NCBI GenBank assembly: GCA_040756995.1
Contig: JBFLYK010000003.1
Coordinates: forward strand, 206,853-270,852
Source of the DNA: BP-133 sp040756995
Lineage (GTDB): Bacteria > Actinomycetota > Acidimicrobiia > IMCC26256 > BP-133
Direction of reading: 5' to 3'
DNA length: 64,000 nt
The position numbers were made by a program, and so were the translations under genes. Position 1 is the stretch's first letter. Every line of letters begins with the position of its first letter. Positions 36,902 through 45,483 of this stretch are shown in pieces. The notes beneath the pieces were generated by a model. That model worked only from the letters and a program-made list of their open reading frames with translations, searched no databases and was not told the DNA's origin.

Positions 36902-37318
36902 TTACGGCTCGCGCTCCAGCGGACCTCGCGGTGCCTGCTTCGACTGCACTTCGCTGACCATCAGCATGCCGTTGTGGCCCGGCTTGCGGACGGCCTCCTT
37001 GTGGCCGATCATCCGGGCCCGGTGGCCGGCCACCTTGGGCAGGGCTCGGGCGGCCTGGGGTGACGTCGGCACGATCTCGTACCGGACGATGTAGTCCGGG
37101 CACGGTTCGGTCTGCTCGATGGGGCACGACCGGCCGATGTAGTCGTAGTGGCGGCCGTGCTTCTCGACGTCGCCGACCCACGTCTTCTCGTCGTCGGGCA
37201 TCGCCCCGGCGGTCGGCACCGACCCGGCGAAGGGCCCGACTCCCAGGGTTACGGCCAGCGCGGCGGCGCCGGCCAGCCGGTACAGGCGGTCGCGCCGGCA
37301 CCGATTCGTGCGCTTCAT
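36902..37318 (-). CDS. Small secreted protein of unknown function
   Basis: A 138-residue protein with a Sec signal peptide (basic N-terminus, AGAAALAVTLGVGPFAG, cleavage near AGA). The mature part has a Cys pair in YIGRSCPIEQTEPCPDYIVR, which could form a loop-closing disulfide, and a basic stretch GHRARMIGHKEAVRKPGHNG. I do not recognise the family. It is divergent from the GGDEF-EAL gene with 46 bp between starts. The ~200 bp between it and rsgA contain no other gene. Confidence 0.7.
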   Translation of the reverse strand: MKRTNRCRRDRLYRLAGAAALAVTLGVGPFAGSVPTAGAMPDDEKTWVGDVEKHGRHYDYIGRSCPIEQTEPCPDYIVRYEIVPTSPQAARALPKVAGHRARMIGHKEAVRKPGHNGMLMVSEVQSKQAPRGPLEREP

Positions 37319-37364
37319 GGCGAAAAGCATGTCGCACCCGACGGGCAAACCGGTGGAACCTCGC

Positions 37365-39596
37365 ATGTCTCCATTGGATCGGGACTCGGGCCGCCGATCG
37401 GTCCGGCTGATGCGCCGTCTCCACGCGCGGCTTCCGATCCGCGGGCTGACCCTGGTGGTCTTCGCCGTCCTGCTGGGCGGATGCGTGGCCGCGTCCGCCT
37501 TCGCCCGCCGGGCGCTCGCCGACCAGGAGCAGCGGATGCTCGAGCGGCGGGCCGCCGAGGCGGCCGCCCTGTTGACGAACGTGGTCGACCAGGCGCAGAC
37601 GGGAGCCCAGTCGGTGGCGGCCGTGGCGGCCGCCACCGACGGCGATCCGGAAGCCTTCAACGGTGCGGCGGCCCGCGACTCCATCCTCGCCACCGGCGGA
37701 GCGGCGGCGCTCGTGCGGGAGGTCAACGGCCGGTACCGGGTCGTCGCCGCCCGGGGCGTGGGCCTCAGGGTGGGCCAGGAGCTGAGTGGTGAAGCGGCGG
37801 CGGCCGTCGCCCGGGCCAGGGGCACCGACGCCGATGTCCACACCCCGGTCGTCGACACTCCGGCCGGCGAACGCCGGATCGGCGGGGCCCGGCGGGTCGA
37901 CGCCGCGCCGGACAGTCCGGTCGTCTACCGCGAGACGGTGCTCCGCCCCCCGGGCCGGCGGCACCGGATCACCTCCAGCGAACCGTTCAGCGACATCGAA
38001 GCGGCGCTGTACGCCGGGCCGGTGGCGGATCCCGAACAGGTCGTGCTCGCCACCCGGCCGCTGCCCGTTCCGGGCCGCACGGTCAACCAGATCGTGGAGG
38101 TCGGCGACAACCGCTGGCTGCTGGTGGTGGCGGCCAACCGATCACTGGTCGGAACGATGGCCGCCCGTGAGCCGTGGCTGCTCCTCGGCCGCGGCCTCGT
38201 GGTCACCGTGCTGGTGACGGCCCTCGTCGAGGTCCTCCAGCGCCGCCGGCGCTACACCCAGACCCTCGAGCTCGCCCACCAGGCCCTCCACGATGCGCTG
38301 ACCGGACTCCCGAACCGGCTCCTGGTGGCCCAGCGGCTGGATCAGGCGCTGGAGCGTTCCGCTCGAGGCGGCGCGGCCGTCAGCGTGCTGTTCGTCGACC
38401 TCGACCGCTTCAAGCTGATCAACGACAGTCGTGGCCACGCCGCCGGCGACGAGTTGTTGGTGACCGTGGCCGAACGGCTCCGCCGGGTCGTCCGGGCCGA
38501 GGATGTCGTGGCCCGCTTCGGGGGCGACGAGTTCGTCATCGTCGTCTGCGAGGACGACGCCGAGGCCCTCGAGGCGTCGTCGATGGCCGAGCGGATCCTC
38601 GAGGTGCTGCGCCAACCGGTGCTGGTCGAGGGCCAGGAGGTCTTCCTCTCCGCCAGTGTCGGCATCGCCGTGGCCGACGGCGCCTGCTCGCCCAACAGCC
38701 TGCTGCGCGACGCCGATGCCGCCATGTACCGGGCCAAGGAGAAGGGCCGGGACCGCTGCGAGTTCTTCGACGCCACCATGCGGACGGAGGCCACCGAGCT
38801 GCTGGCCATGCAGAGCGCCCTGCACCGGGCGATCGAGCGGGACGAGCTTCGCGTCTTCTACCAGCCGGTCGTCGATCTCCGCTCCGGGGTGGTGGCCGGA
38901 GTGGAAGCGCTGCTGCGCTGGGACAGCCCGCAGCACGGCCTGGTGTCGCCGGCGTCGTTCATCCCGCTGGCCGAGGAGACCGGGCTGATCGGGCCCATCG
39001 GCGCCTGGGTTCTCGACCAGTCCACCGCCCAGCTGGCCCGGTGGCGGCAGCGGAGCTGGGGCCGGTCGCTGACCGTCAGCGTGAACCTCTCGGCCCGTCA
39101 ACTCCGCCGGCGGGAGCTCGTCCCGGTGCTGCTGTCATCGCTGCTGGGCAGCGGGATCGACCCCGCCGCACTGTGCCTGGAGCTCACCGAGACGACCTTC
39201 ATGGAGGACGCCGACAACCATCGGGAGGCGCTGGCCGGCATCAAGGGCCTGGGGCTGGAGCTGGCCATCGACGACTTCGGGACGGGGTACTCGTCGCTGA
39301 CCTATCTCAAGCGGTTCCCGGTGAGCGTGCTCAAGATCGACCACTCGTTCGTGCGCGGGCTCGGGGAGGATGACGCTGACACCGCCATCGTCAAGAGCGT
39401 CATCGACCTGGCCCACGCCCTGGGCCTCGTGGTGGTGGCCGAAGGCGTGGAGACCGACAACCAGGTGGCTCACCTCCGCCGGCTGGGATGCGACCTGGCT
39501 CAGGGCTACTTCTTCGCCCGTCCCCAGCCGGCCGAGGAGCTCGAAGCGCTCCTCGAGGCCGGCCTCATCACCGTCCGGCCCGACCTCGTCGCCTGA
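37365..39596 (+). CDS. Membrane GGDEF-EAL protein (c-di-GMP cyclase/phosphodiesterase)
   Basis: A 743-residue protein. TM1 (GLTLVVFAVLLGGCVAASAF), an extracytoplasmic CHASE-like sensor (~210 residues) and TM2 (LLLGRGLVVTVLVTALVEVL) precede a GGDEF domain with intact FGGDEFV (from G386) and an inhibitory I-site RAED. The EAL domain has GVEALLRW (E514), ELTETTFM, IDDFGTGYSSL, LKIDHSFV and VAEGVETD. Both catalytic sites look complete, so it may make or degrade c-di-GMP depending on the sensor. ATG 37365 is preferred (GGTGGA upstream). An ATG at 37410 is possible. Confidence 0.92.
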   Translation: MSPLDRDSGRRSVRLMRRLHARLPIRGLTLVVFAVLLGGCVAASAFARRALADQEQRMLERRAAEAAALLTNVVDQAQTGAQSVAAVAAATDGDPEAFNGAAARDSILATGGAAALVREVNGRYRVVAARGVGLRVGQELSGEAAAAVARARGTDADVHTPVVDTPAGERRIGGARRVDAAPDSPVVYRETVLRPPGRRHRITSSEPFSDIEAALYAGPVADPEQVVLATRPLPVPGRTVNQIVEVGDNRWLLVVAANRSLVGTMAAREPWLLLGRGLVVTVLVTALVEVLQRRRRYTQTLELAHQALHDALTGLPNRLLVAQRLDQALERSARGGAAVSVLFVDLDRFKLINDSRGHAAGDELLVTVAERLRRVVRAEDVVARFGGDEFVIVVCEDDAEALEASSMAERILEVLRQPVLVEGQEVFLSASVGIAVADGACSPNSLLRDADAAMYRAKEKGRDRCEFFDATMRTEATELLAMQSALHRAIERDELRVFYQPVVDLRSGVVAGVEALLRWDSPQHGLVSPASFIPLAEETGLIGPIGAWVLDQSTAQLARWRQRSWGRSLTVSVNLSARQLRRRELVPVLLSSLLGSGIDPAALCLELTETTFMEDADNHREALAGIKGLGLELAIDDFGTGYSSLTYLKRFPVSVLKIDHSFVRGLGEDDADTAIVKSVIDLAHALGLVVVAEGVETDNQVAHLRRLGCDLAQGYFFARPQPAEELEALLEAGLITVRPDLVA

Positions 39597-39627
39597 GCCC
39601 GACCGTCGAGACCCGACCGTCGTCAGC

Positions 39628-40401
39628 TCAGTAGCGGAAAGTGTGGCGGGGCGCCTTGAACCAGGGATCGAAGTAGGCGCCGAAGCGGAGGCGGGCTTCG
39701 GCGATGCGCCCGGCCGGGTCGTCGAGCAGCCGGCTGACGCAGTGGCCGAACGACAGGGCGTCGAGGGCCAGGTCGGGGTCGGCCAGCCGCTCCAGTGAAC
39801 GGCGCCAGGCCTCGGCATCGGAACCGATGTCGACCGAGAACCCCCCGTAGAGCGTGTCGCCGGCCAGCAGGACGCGCCGCCCGTCCACCGCGACGATGAC
39901 GCACACGGAACCGGGCGTGTGGCCCGGGGTGTGGAGAATCTCGAGCCGGGTCCGGCCGGCGGAGATCACGTCGCCGTCGCTCAGCGGCGTCGTGGACAGC
40001 GCTTCGAACGGGTGACCGTAGAGAGGGCCGGCACAGGTGCGGACGGCGTCGCCGTCGGCCAGGGCGGCGGCGTCGCCGGGATGGGCGAGGATGGGGACGC
40101 CGGCCGCGGCCAGGCGGGCGGCACCGCCGACATGGTCGAAGTGGCCGTGGGTGGCGACGACGGCCGCCAGATCGCCGGCACGCAGGCCGAGCCGGGCGAG
40201 GTGGGCGTGCAGCGCCGCCGTCCCCAGCGGCGACCCGCAGTCGACGAGAAGGGCGTCGCCGTCGAGGATCAGGTAGGCGGCGGCATCCCAGGGGTGCGTG
40301 ATGCCGGCGCCGGCCACCTGCCAGAGGTGCTCGCTCAGGCGGACGGGCGGGCCCGGCGGTTCGGCCTCGACCGGGCCGACCGTGTCGGCGGTGACGGTCA
40401 C
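39628..40401 (-). CDS. MBL-fold metallo-hydrolase (glyoxalase II-like)
   Basis: A 257-residue metallo-beta-lactamase-fold enzyme with the zinc motif ATHGHFDHVGG, then ILHTPGHTPGSVCV, LLAGDTLYGG and a C-terminal His in FGHCVSR. The residues form a two-metal site. It starts at GTG 40401, 4 bp after the oxidoreductase stop, and is the last gene of the mannosidase-led operon. Its reaction could be lactonase-like, opening a sugar lactone made by the upstream oxidoreductase (inference from order only). Confidence 0.88.
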   Translation of the reverse strand: MTVTADTVGPVEAEPPGPPVRLSEHLWQVAGAGITHPWDAAAYLILDGDALLVDCGSPLGTAALHAHLARLGLRAGDLAAVVATHGHFDHVGGAARLAAAGVPILAHPGDAAALADGDAVRTCAGPLYGHPFEALSTTPLSDGDVISAGRTRLEILHTPGHTPGSVCVIVAVDGRRVLLAGDTLYGGFSVDIGSDAEAWRRSLERLADPDLALDALSFGHCVSRLLDDPAGRIAEARLRFGAYFDPWFKAPRHTFRY

Positions 40402-40405
40402 GGGA

Positions 40406-41446
40406 TCAGGCCGCCTGTTCGGCGACGGGAGATGGGCCGACGGTCACCGGAAGCCCGCTGGCCGACGAGCGGTAGGCGGCGTCGAGCACCTCGACGACGT
40501 GGCGACCTTCGGCGATGCCGGCCGGAACGGCGCGGCCCGCCGCCAGCGCCGGGAGGGTGGTGGCGAACAGACCGGTGAACCCCCAGCCGTCACTGGCGGG
40601 GGTCGGCGGCGTCGACCACGCACCGGTGGCCGTCTCGAAGATGGCCAGCGGCGCACCGGCGCGGCCGATGGCCACGGTCCCGGCATCGCCGTACGCCTCG
40701 TGGACGTGACTGCCCTCGCCGGAGACCGACCAGGCGACCTGGAGGCTGGTGGTGGCCCCGGAGGCGTGGGTGGCGAGCACGAAGGCAGTGTCGTCGACGT
40801 CGATGGCGTGGGCGGCGATGGTCGTGCGGGCGTAGACCTCGACGATCGGCGAGCCGGCCAGGGCCTCGGCCAGATAGATGCTGTGGTAGCCGTTGTCGAG
40901 CAGGCAGCCGCCCCGTGAGACGGCGGCCCGGGTCCGCCAGGCGGGGTCGTAGCCCCCGGCTCCGGCCCACCAGCCGTCGGTCAGCGACTCGAGCCGAACG
41001 GCGAAGACCTGCCCGATCCTTCCCTCCCGGACGGCGTCGACGGCGCCGGCGAACCGGGGATCGAAAAGACGGTTGTGGCACACGGCCACGCCGACGCCCG
41101 CCCGGTCGGCGGCGAAGGACATCTGGTCGATCTCGTCGACGGTGGCGCCGAGGGGCTTCTCCGACAACACGGAGATGCCGGCGGAGACGGCGCCGAGCAC
41201 GACATCGAGGTGATCGGCGTGGGGCACGGCGACGTCGACGACATCGAGCCCCCCGGCGGCGATCAGCGCCGCCGCGCTGTCGTAGCGGCGGGGCCCTGGC
41301 ACGCCGAACCGGTCGCCGACGGCGTGGCGCTGGACGGGCGAGGGGTCGGCCACGGCGACGACCTCGACGTCGGGCATGGCGGCCAACGCCCCGGCGTGAC
41401 CGGAGAGGACGATGCGCCCGCAGCCGATGATCCCGACGCGGATCAT
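40406..41446 (-). CDS. Gfo/Idh/MocA family sugar oxidoreductase
   Basis: A 346-residue NAD(P)-dependent oxidoreductase. Rossmann motif VGIIGCGRIVLSGHAGALAA, VAVPHADHLDVV, SEKPLGATVDEI (catalytic EKP Lys) and DNGYHSIYLAEAL (active-site His region). The substrate is a sugar or cyclitol. The ATG overlaps the preceding isomerase gene (ATGA). In the operon it probably oxidises the product of the isomerase/epimerase. Confidence 0.9.
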   Translation of the reverse strand: MIRVGIIGCGRIVLSGHAGALAAMPDVEVVAVADPSPVQRHAVGDRFGVPGPRRYDSAAALIAAGGLDVVDVAVPHADHLDVVLGAVSAGISVLSEKPLGATVDEIDQMSFAADRAGVGVAVCHNRLFDPRFAGAVDAVREGRIGQVFAVRLESLTDGWWAGAGGYDPAWRTRAAVSRGGCLLDNGYHSIYLAEALAGSPIVEVYARTTIAAHAIDVDDTAFVLATHASGATTSLQVAWSVSGEGSHVHEAYGDAGTVAIGRAGAPLAIFETATGAWSTPPTPASDGWGFTGLFATTLPALAAGRAVPAGIAEGRHVVEVLDAAYRSSASGLPVTVGPSPVAEQAA

Positions 41447-42222
41447 GCCCGGGCTCCGAGGGCCGTCGCGGCCACCGCCGCCGCCGAGGCCAGCAGCGCC
41501 GGCCCGGGATCGTCGTGGCCCTCGATCTCGAGCGTGAGGTGCTCGAGCGGCGCACCGGCGGCGACGGCGCCCTCGACGGCGGCCAGCGTCTCGGCCAGGG
41601 CCAGGCGGCCGGTCCCGGCGGCCACCACCCGGCCGTCGGCGTCGATGTCCTTCAGGTGGACGGCGGCGAGGCGCGGCGTCCAGGCGGCGATGGCCGCCGC
41701 CGGATCGTCGCCGGCCGCCAGCAGGTGACCGGTGTCGACACAGACCCCGACCTGCTGCGGCTCGGTGGCCTCGAGGACGGTGGCCGTCTGGGCCGCCGAC
41801 TCCACCGCCGTGTTCCTGTGGGGGTGGAGGCAGAGCCGCACTCCGGCGGCGGCGCAGGCGGCCCCGGCCGCCACGACCGTCGCCGTCGCCCGGTCGAAGT
41901 CGGCGCCGTTGGCCGTCACGATCAGCCGGTCGGCACCGAACGATGCGGCGCTGCCCGCCGCCCGGGCCGCGGCCACACCGGCCGCCCCCGGGTCGTCGGG
42001 CAGGTCGAGGAACACCGCCGAGACGGTCAGCTCGTTGTCGCCGAGCCAGGCGGCGATGTCGGCGGGGTCGTTGGCCCACAGGCCGAGCGCGAAGACCTCG
42101 GCCGAGCGGAAACCGAGTTGGGCGGCGGCGGGCAGGCCGGCCCGGGTGCTGGGCCAGGCCACCATGTGAACGGAGAGGGGAAGCACCGGGGACTCGCTTC
42201 TGGGAAGAGGGGACGGGGTCAA
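41443..42222 (-). CDS. Sugar phosphate isomerase/epimerase (xylose-isomerase-like TIM barrel)
   Basis: A protein of up to 259 residues with the AP-endonuclease-2/IolE-type barrel: SVHMVAWPSTRAGLPAAAQL, FRSAEVFAL, CLHPHRNTAVES, GVCVDTGHLLAAG, AVHLKDID and LEIEGHDD. The metal ligands (Glu, Asp, His, Glu) are at the expected strand ends. A TTG at 42222 overlaps the upstream stop (TTGA). A GTG at 42186, closer to the first strand, may be the true start. It lies between the SIS isomerase and the Gfo/Idh gene. Confidence 0.85.
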   Translation of the reverse strand: MTPSPLPRSESPVLPLSVHMVAWPSTRAGLPAAAQLGFRSAEVFALGLWANDPADIAAWLGDNELTVSAVFLDLPDDPGAAGVAAARAAGSAASFGADRLIVTANGADFDRATATVVAAGAACAAAGVRLCLHPHRNTAVESAAQTATVLEATEPQQVGVCVDTGHLLAAGDDPAAAIAAWTPRLAAVHLKDIDADGRVVAAGTGRLALAETLAAVEGAVAAGAPLEHLTLEIEGHDDPGPALLASAAAVAATALGARA

Positions 42223-42836
42223 GGGGTGAGGACGTCGTCGACCGCGGCGGCCAGGAGATGGACCACGACCTGGTGGATCTCCTGGACCGTGGCCGGGTAG
42301 GGAGCGTCGACGGCGATGACCTCATCGGCCACCGTCGCCAGCGGATTCGGGGTCGGGCCGGTCAGGGCCCACACGGCCAGGCCGTCGGACCGGGCGACTT
42401 CGGCGGCGGCCAGAAGGTTCGGGCTGCGACCCGACGACGACAGGCACAGCAGCACGTCGCCCGGCCGGCCGAAGGCGGCCACCTGGCGGGCGAAGACGTC
42501 GACCGGCGGATAGTCGTTCACGAGGGCGGTGAAGGTCGACGTGTCGGCGTGGAGGGCGATGGCGGCCAGCGGCCGCCGTTCGGTGCGGTACCGGCCGACG
42601 AGCTCGGCGGTGAAGTGCTGGCCGTGGGCTGCCGAGCCGCCGTTGCCGGCCACCAGGCACTGGGCGCCGCCGGCCAGGATCCCGGCCAGGCGCCGCCCCA
42701 GACCGTCGATGCGTTCGGCGTCGGCGGCGAGGTCGCCGAGGGCGTCGGCCAGGGCGGCGACATGGCCGGCGCCCCGCAGGACGTCCGGACGGCCGCGCTG
42801 TCCGCTCGGAACGGGGGGATGGCTGTCGAGAGTCAT
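42219..42836 (-). CDS. SIS-domain phosphosugar isomerase (GmhA/DiaA-like)
   Basis: A 205-residue SIS protein with LVAGNGGSAAHGQHFTAELV, PLAAIALHADTSTFTALVND, LLCLSSSGRSPNLLAAAEVA and a C-terminal VQEIHQVVVHLLAAAVDD helix. The pattern is that of sedoheptulose-7-phosphate isomerase GmhA, but the neighbours indicate a role in sugar catabolism rather than heptose synthesis. The ATG at 42836 overlaps the mannosidase stop by 4 nt. Confidence 0.88.
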   Translation of the reverse strand: MTLDSHPPVPSGQRGRPDVLRGAGHVAALADALGDLAADAERIDGLGRRLAGILAGGAQCLVAGNGGSAAHGQHFTAELVGRYRTERRPLAAIALHADTSTFTALVNDYPPVDVFARQVAAFGRPGDVLLCLSSSGRSPNLLAAAEVARSDGLAVWALTGPTPNPLATVADEVIAVDAPYPATVQEIHQVVVHLLAAAVDDVLTP

Positions 42837-45382
42837 CGGGCCGCCTCGGGAGGGTGGAAACCGTTGCTGGACAAGGGGGGAAGCTGCAGGCGGCCGTCGG
42901 GGGTCGGCTGACCCGGAGGCCGTTCGCCCTCGACCCACTCGCACAGGTCGACGGGCACCACCGGCACCTCGCCGTCGTCGGGCAGGCGGAAGGTGGCCAC
43001 TTCGTGGGGCCGCAGGGCGGCGGTGAACCGCCGGCCGAAGGCCGGGGCGAGGTCGACGTCGACGACGCCACCCGGCCCGCCGGTGTCGGCCAGGCGGACG
43101 ATCACCGCGTCGCCGGTCTCGGCCCGCTTGACGACGAAGGCGCCGACGGCGGCGGCGCCGAACGAACCGGCGCCGGGCTCCGGACCGGCGTGGTACGTGT
43201 CGCGCCGGCAGACGAGCGGCAGGTTGAGCTCGGCGGCCCCGCGGGCCACGTCGGCTGTCGTCGGGTCACCGGCGTGGGGCAGCAGCCGCAGCATGAAGCG
43301 TTGCTCGCCCTGATCGAGGAAGCGGTGCTGCCCGTCGGCCCGCAACGGCGCCGGGTCGTGATGGGCGTAGGGCACCGAGCGGGCCACGGTGAGGCCGAGG
43401 TCACCGCCGTCGGCGTCGTAGGAGTACTTGGCGTCGTTGATGACGGTCAGGCCGGCGGAGCGACCGTCGACGGTGCCGGACACGTCCACGAAGCGCAGCA
43501 TCGGCTCCTCGGTCCCGTCGGCCGCCCGCGCCACGGTGCCGTAGGGAACCTCGGCCGTCACCCGCACGTCGCCGAGCGCCGTCGGGTAACGCAGCTTGAG
43601 CATCCGGCGCCGTTCCCGCCAGTCGAGCGTCACGGCGACGTCGAGCCAGCGGTCGTTCCAGCCGAGGCGGTACTCCTCCACCAGCGTGGAGGCGCCGTAG
43701 CGGCTGGACACCCGCACCGATCGCCTGGCCGGGCCGTGCTCCGTGCATTCGATGCGCTCCACGGTGAAGGCGCCGGCCGGCTCGTCCCAGCGGTCGCGGC
43801 CGTGGCCCCAGGTGTCGGCGTCGTCGACCAGGACGACGGCGTGCGGCCCGCCCCCGCCCATGAGGTCGATGCCCGTCGCCTTGTTGACCAGGGCGGTCAG
43901 GCCACCGCGGTGCTCGTCGAGCTCGGCCCGGAGGTGGTCGTTCTCCAGCCGGGTGACGGGCTGCTCCGGCGGCGTGTCAACGCCGCACGGCCCGAGCCGG
44001 AGCCGGTAGAGGCGCCAGCCGAGCGGTGGCACGTCGGCCGGGAAGACGGCCCGGAAACGGCCCTGGTTCACGACCGCTTCCGGCGTCGCCCACTGCAGCG
44101 CCACCGGCCGGCCGGCGTCGTCGACGAGGTTCATGCGCCGTTCCCAGCCGCCCACCTCGTGTTCCACCACGGCCCGGACCGGCCAGGGGTGCGGGTTGAA
44201 GACGACGATGGGCTGCATGTCGTCTTCGGCGGGGATGGCGATCCGCTGCGTCAGGCGCCCGAGGGCGGCGTTCGTGGCCCGCTGGGCCACGGCCAGGGTC
44301 TCGCCGAGCTGGTGGCGGGCGTCGTCGTAGGCGCTCTCGATGGCCGTGCCGGCCAGCGTGTCGTGGAACTGGTTGAGCAGCAGACTCCGCCACGCCCGGG
44401 TCAGGTCGGCGTGGGGATAGGGCAGTCCGGTGACCGCATGGGCGATGGTCGACCACAGCTCGGCGGCGGCCAACGCCGATTCGGCCCGGCGGTTGAGGGC
44501 CTTGATGCCGGCGTGGGCGGCGTAACAGCCGCGGGCGTGGTGCTGCAGCTCACCGGTGACCACCGGCAGCACCCGGTCGCCGCCGGTCACGGCGTCGAGG
44601 AACGACCGGGGAGTGGCGCAGACCACGTCGACCACCGGGCTGGTGGCGGCCAGGTGCCGCAGTGAGGCGAGGTTGCGTCGAGTGGGGCCACCGCCGTGGT
44701 TACCGACGCCGTAGAACATGAGCACGTCGGAGGCGCCCGTCCCGGCGCAGTCAATGGCCAGGCACTCCCGCAGATGGCCGTGGAGCTCGTGGGCCTCGGA
44801 GTTGTAGCGGGGAACGCGGCAGCCGACGACCTCGGTGCCGTCGGGCGCCCGCCAGGTGAAGAGCGAGCCGGGCAGCTCGGCCTCGTGACGCTCCGGACGC
44901 TGGAAGAAGTAGCCCGACAGCCCGCACCCGGCCAGGAGTTGCGGGAGCGTGGCGGCATGCCCGAACGAATCGGGGTTCCCGCCGACGGTGGCCACGACAC
45001 CGAAGTGCTCGGCCAGGAACCGCTGTCCCATCAGGGCCTGGCGGATGAGTGACTCCCCCGAGGGCAGGTTGCAGTCGGCCTCCACCCACCAGCCCCCGGC
45101 CAGGTGGAACCGGCCGTCGGCCACCAGCGCGGCGATCTCGGTGAAGAGGTCGGGATCCGACTCCCGGACCCACTCCAGGAAGAGAACCGACGTGAAGGTG
45201 TAGACGAACTCGGGAAACTCGCCCAGCCGGTCGACGGCCGAGCGGAGCGTGGCCCGGGCCTCGGCGTAGCCCTCCGTCCACGGCCACAGCCACACCGGGT
45301 CGAGATGGGCGTAACCGACCATGTGCGCCACCGGCCTCGGGCGCGCCGGTCCCGTCGCTGGGACCGGCGCCGGGGGGGACAT
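42833..45382 (-). CDS. Glycoside hydrolase family 38 alpha-mannosidase
   Basis: An 849-residue GH38 enzyme. The zinc-binding HLDPVW motif (H26, D28), the nucleophile segment GNPDSFGHAATLP (D138), NQFHDTLAGTAIES and the C-terminal beta domains with KLRYPTALGDVRVTAEVPYG and HHDPAPLRADGQHRFLDQGE are all in place. There is no signal peptide, so it acts on imported oligosaccharides in the cytoplasm. It leads an operon of five tightly packed genes and is divergent from the GH36 gene across a gap that carries a 12-bp palindrome. Confidence 0.94.
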   Translation of the reverse strand: MSPPAPVPATGPARPRPVAHMVGYAHLDPVWLWPWTEGYAEARATLRSAVDRLGEFPEFVYTFTSVLFLEWVRESDPDLFTEIAALVADGRFHLAGGWWVEADCNLPSGESLIRQALMGQRFLAEHFGVVATVGGNPDSFGHAATLPQLLAGCGLSGYFFQRPERHEAELPGSLFTWRAPDGTEVVGCRVPRYNSEAHELHGHLRECLAIDCAGTGASDVLMFYGVGNHGGGPTRRNLASLRHLAATSPVVDVVCATPRSFLDAVTGGDRVLPVVTGELQHHARGCYAAHAGIKALNRRAESALAAAELWSTIAHAVTGLPYPHADLTRAWRSLLLNQFHDTLAGTAIESAYDDARHQLGETLAVAQRATNAALGRLTQRIAIPAEDDMQPIVVFNPHPWPVRAVVEHEVGGWERRMNLVDDAGRPVALQWATPEAVVNQGRFRAVFPADVPPLGWRLYRLRLGPCGVDTPPEQPVTRLENDHLRAELDEHRGGLTALVNKATGIDLMGGGGPHAVVLVDDADTWGHGRDRWDEPAGAFTVERIECTEHGPARRSVRVSSRYGASTLVEEYRLGWNDRWLDVAVTLDWRERRRMLKLRYPTALGDVRVTAEVPYGTVARAADGTEEPMLRFVDVSGTVDGRSAGLTVINDAKYSYDADGGDLGLTVARSVPYAHHDPAPLRADGQHRFLDQGEQRFMLRLLPHAGDPTTADVARGAAELNLPLVCRRDTYHAGPEPGAGSFGAAAVGAFVVKRAETGDAVIVRLADTGGPGGVVDVDLAPAFGRRFTAALRPHEVATFRLPDDGEVPVVPVDLCEWVEGERPPGQPTPDGRLQLPPLSSNGFHPPEAAR

Positions 45383-45427
45383 GAATCGACCGTATCGACG
45401 GCTCTGTCCGGGACGGGCGACGTTCTG

Positions 45428-45439
45428 GGCAGATCTGCC
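45428..45439. promoter_or_regulatory. GGCAGATCTGCC palindrome between the GH38 and GH36 genes
   Basis: A perfect 12-bp palindrome in the 101-bp divergent promoter region. Its symmetric position makes it a candidate operator for coordinate control of both glycosidase transcription units. No regulator gene is adjacent. Confidence 0.45.
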
Positions 45440-45483
45440 ATGGCGGTCGCCTTGCCCCCTGCGGCTTCGCGCCGTTTGGACCC

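Noticed and set aside
42219..42836. GmhA as a heptose/LPS biosynthesis gene
   Set aside because: No other heptose genes are nearby; the overlapping neighbours are glycosidase and sugar-catabolic enzymes.
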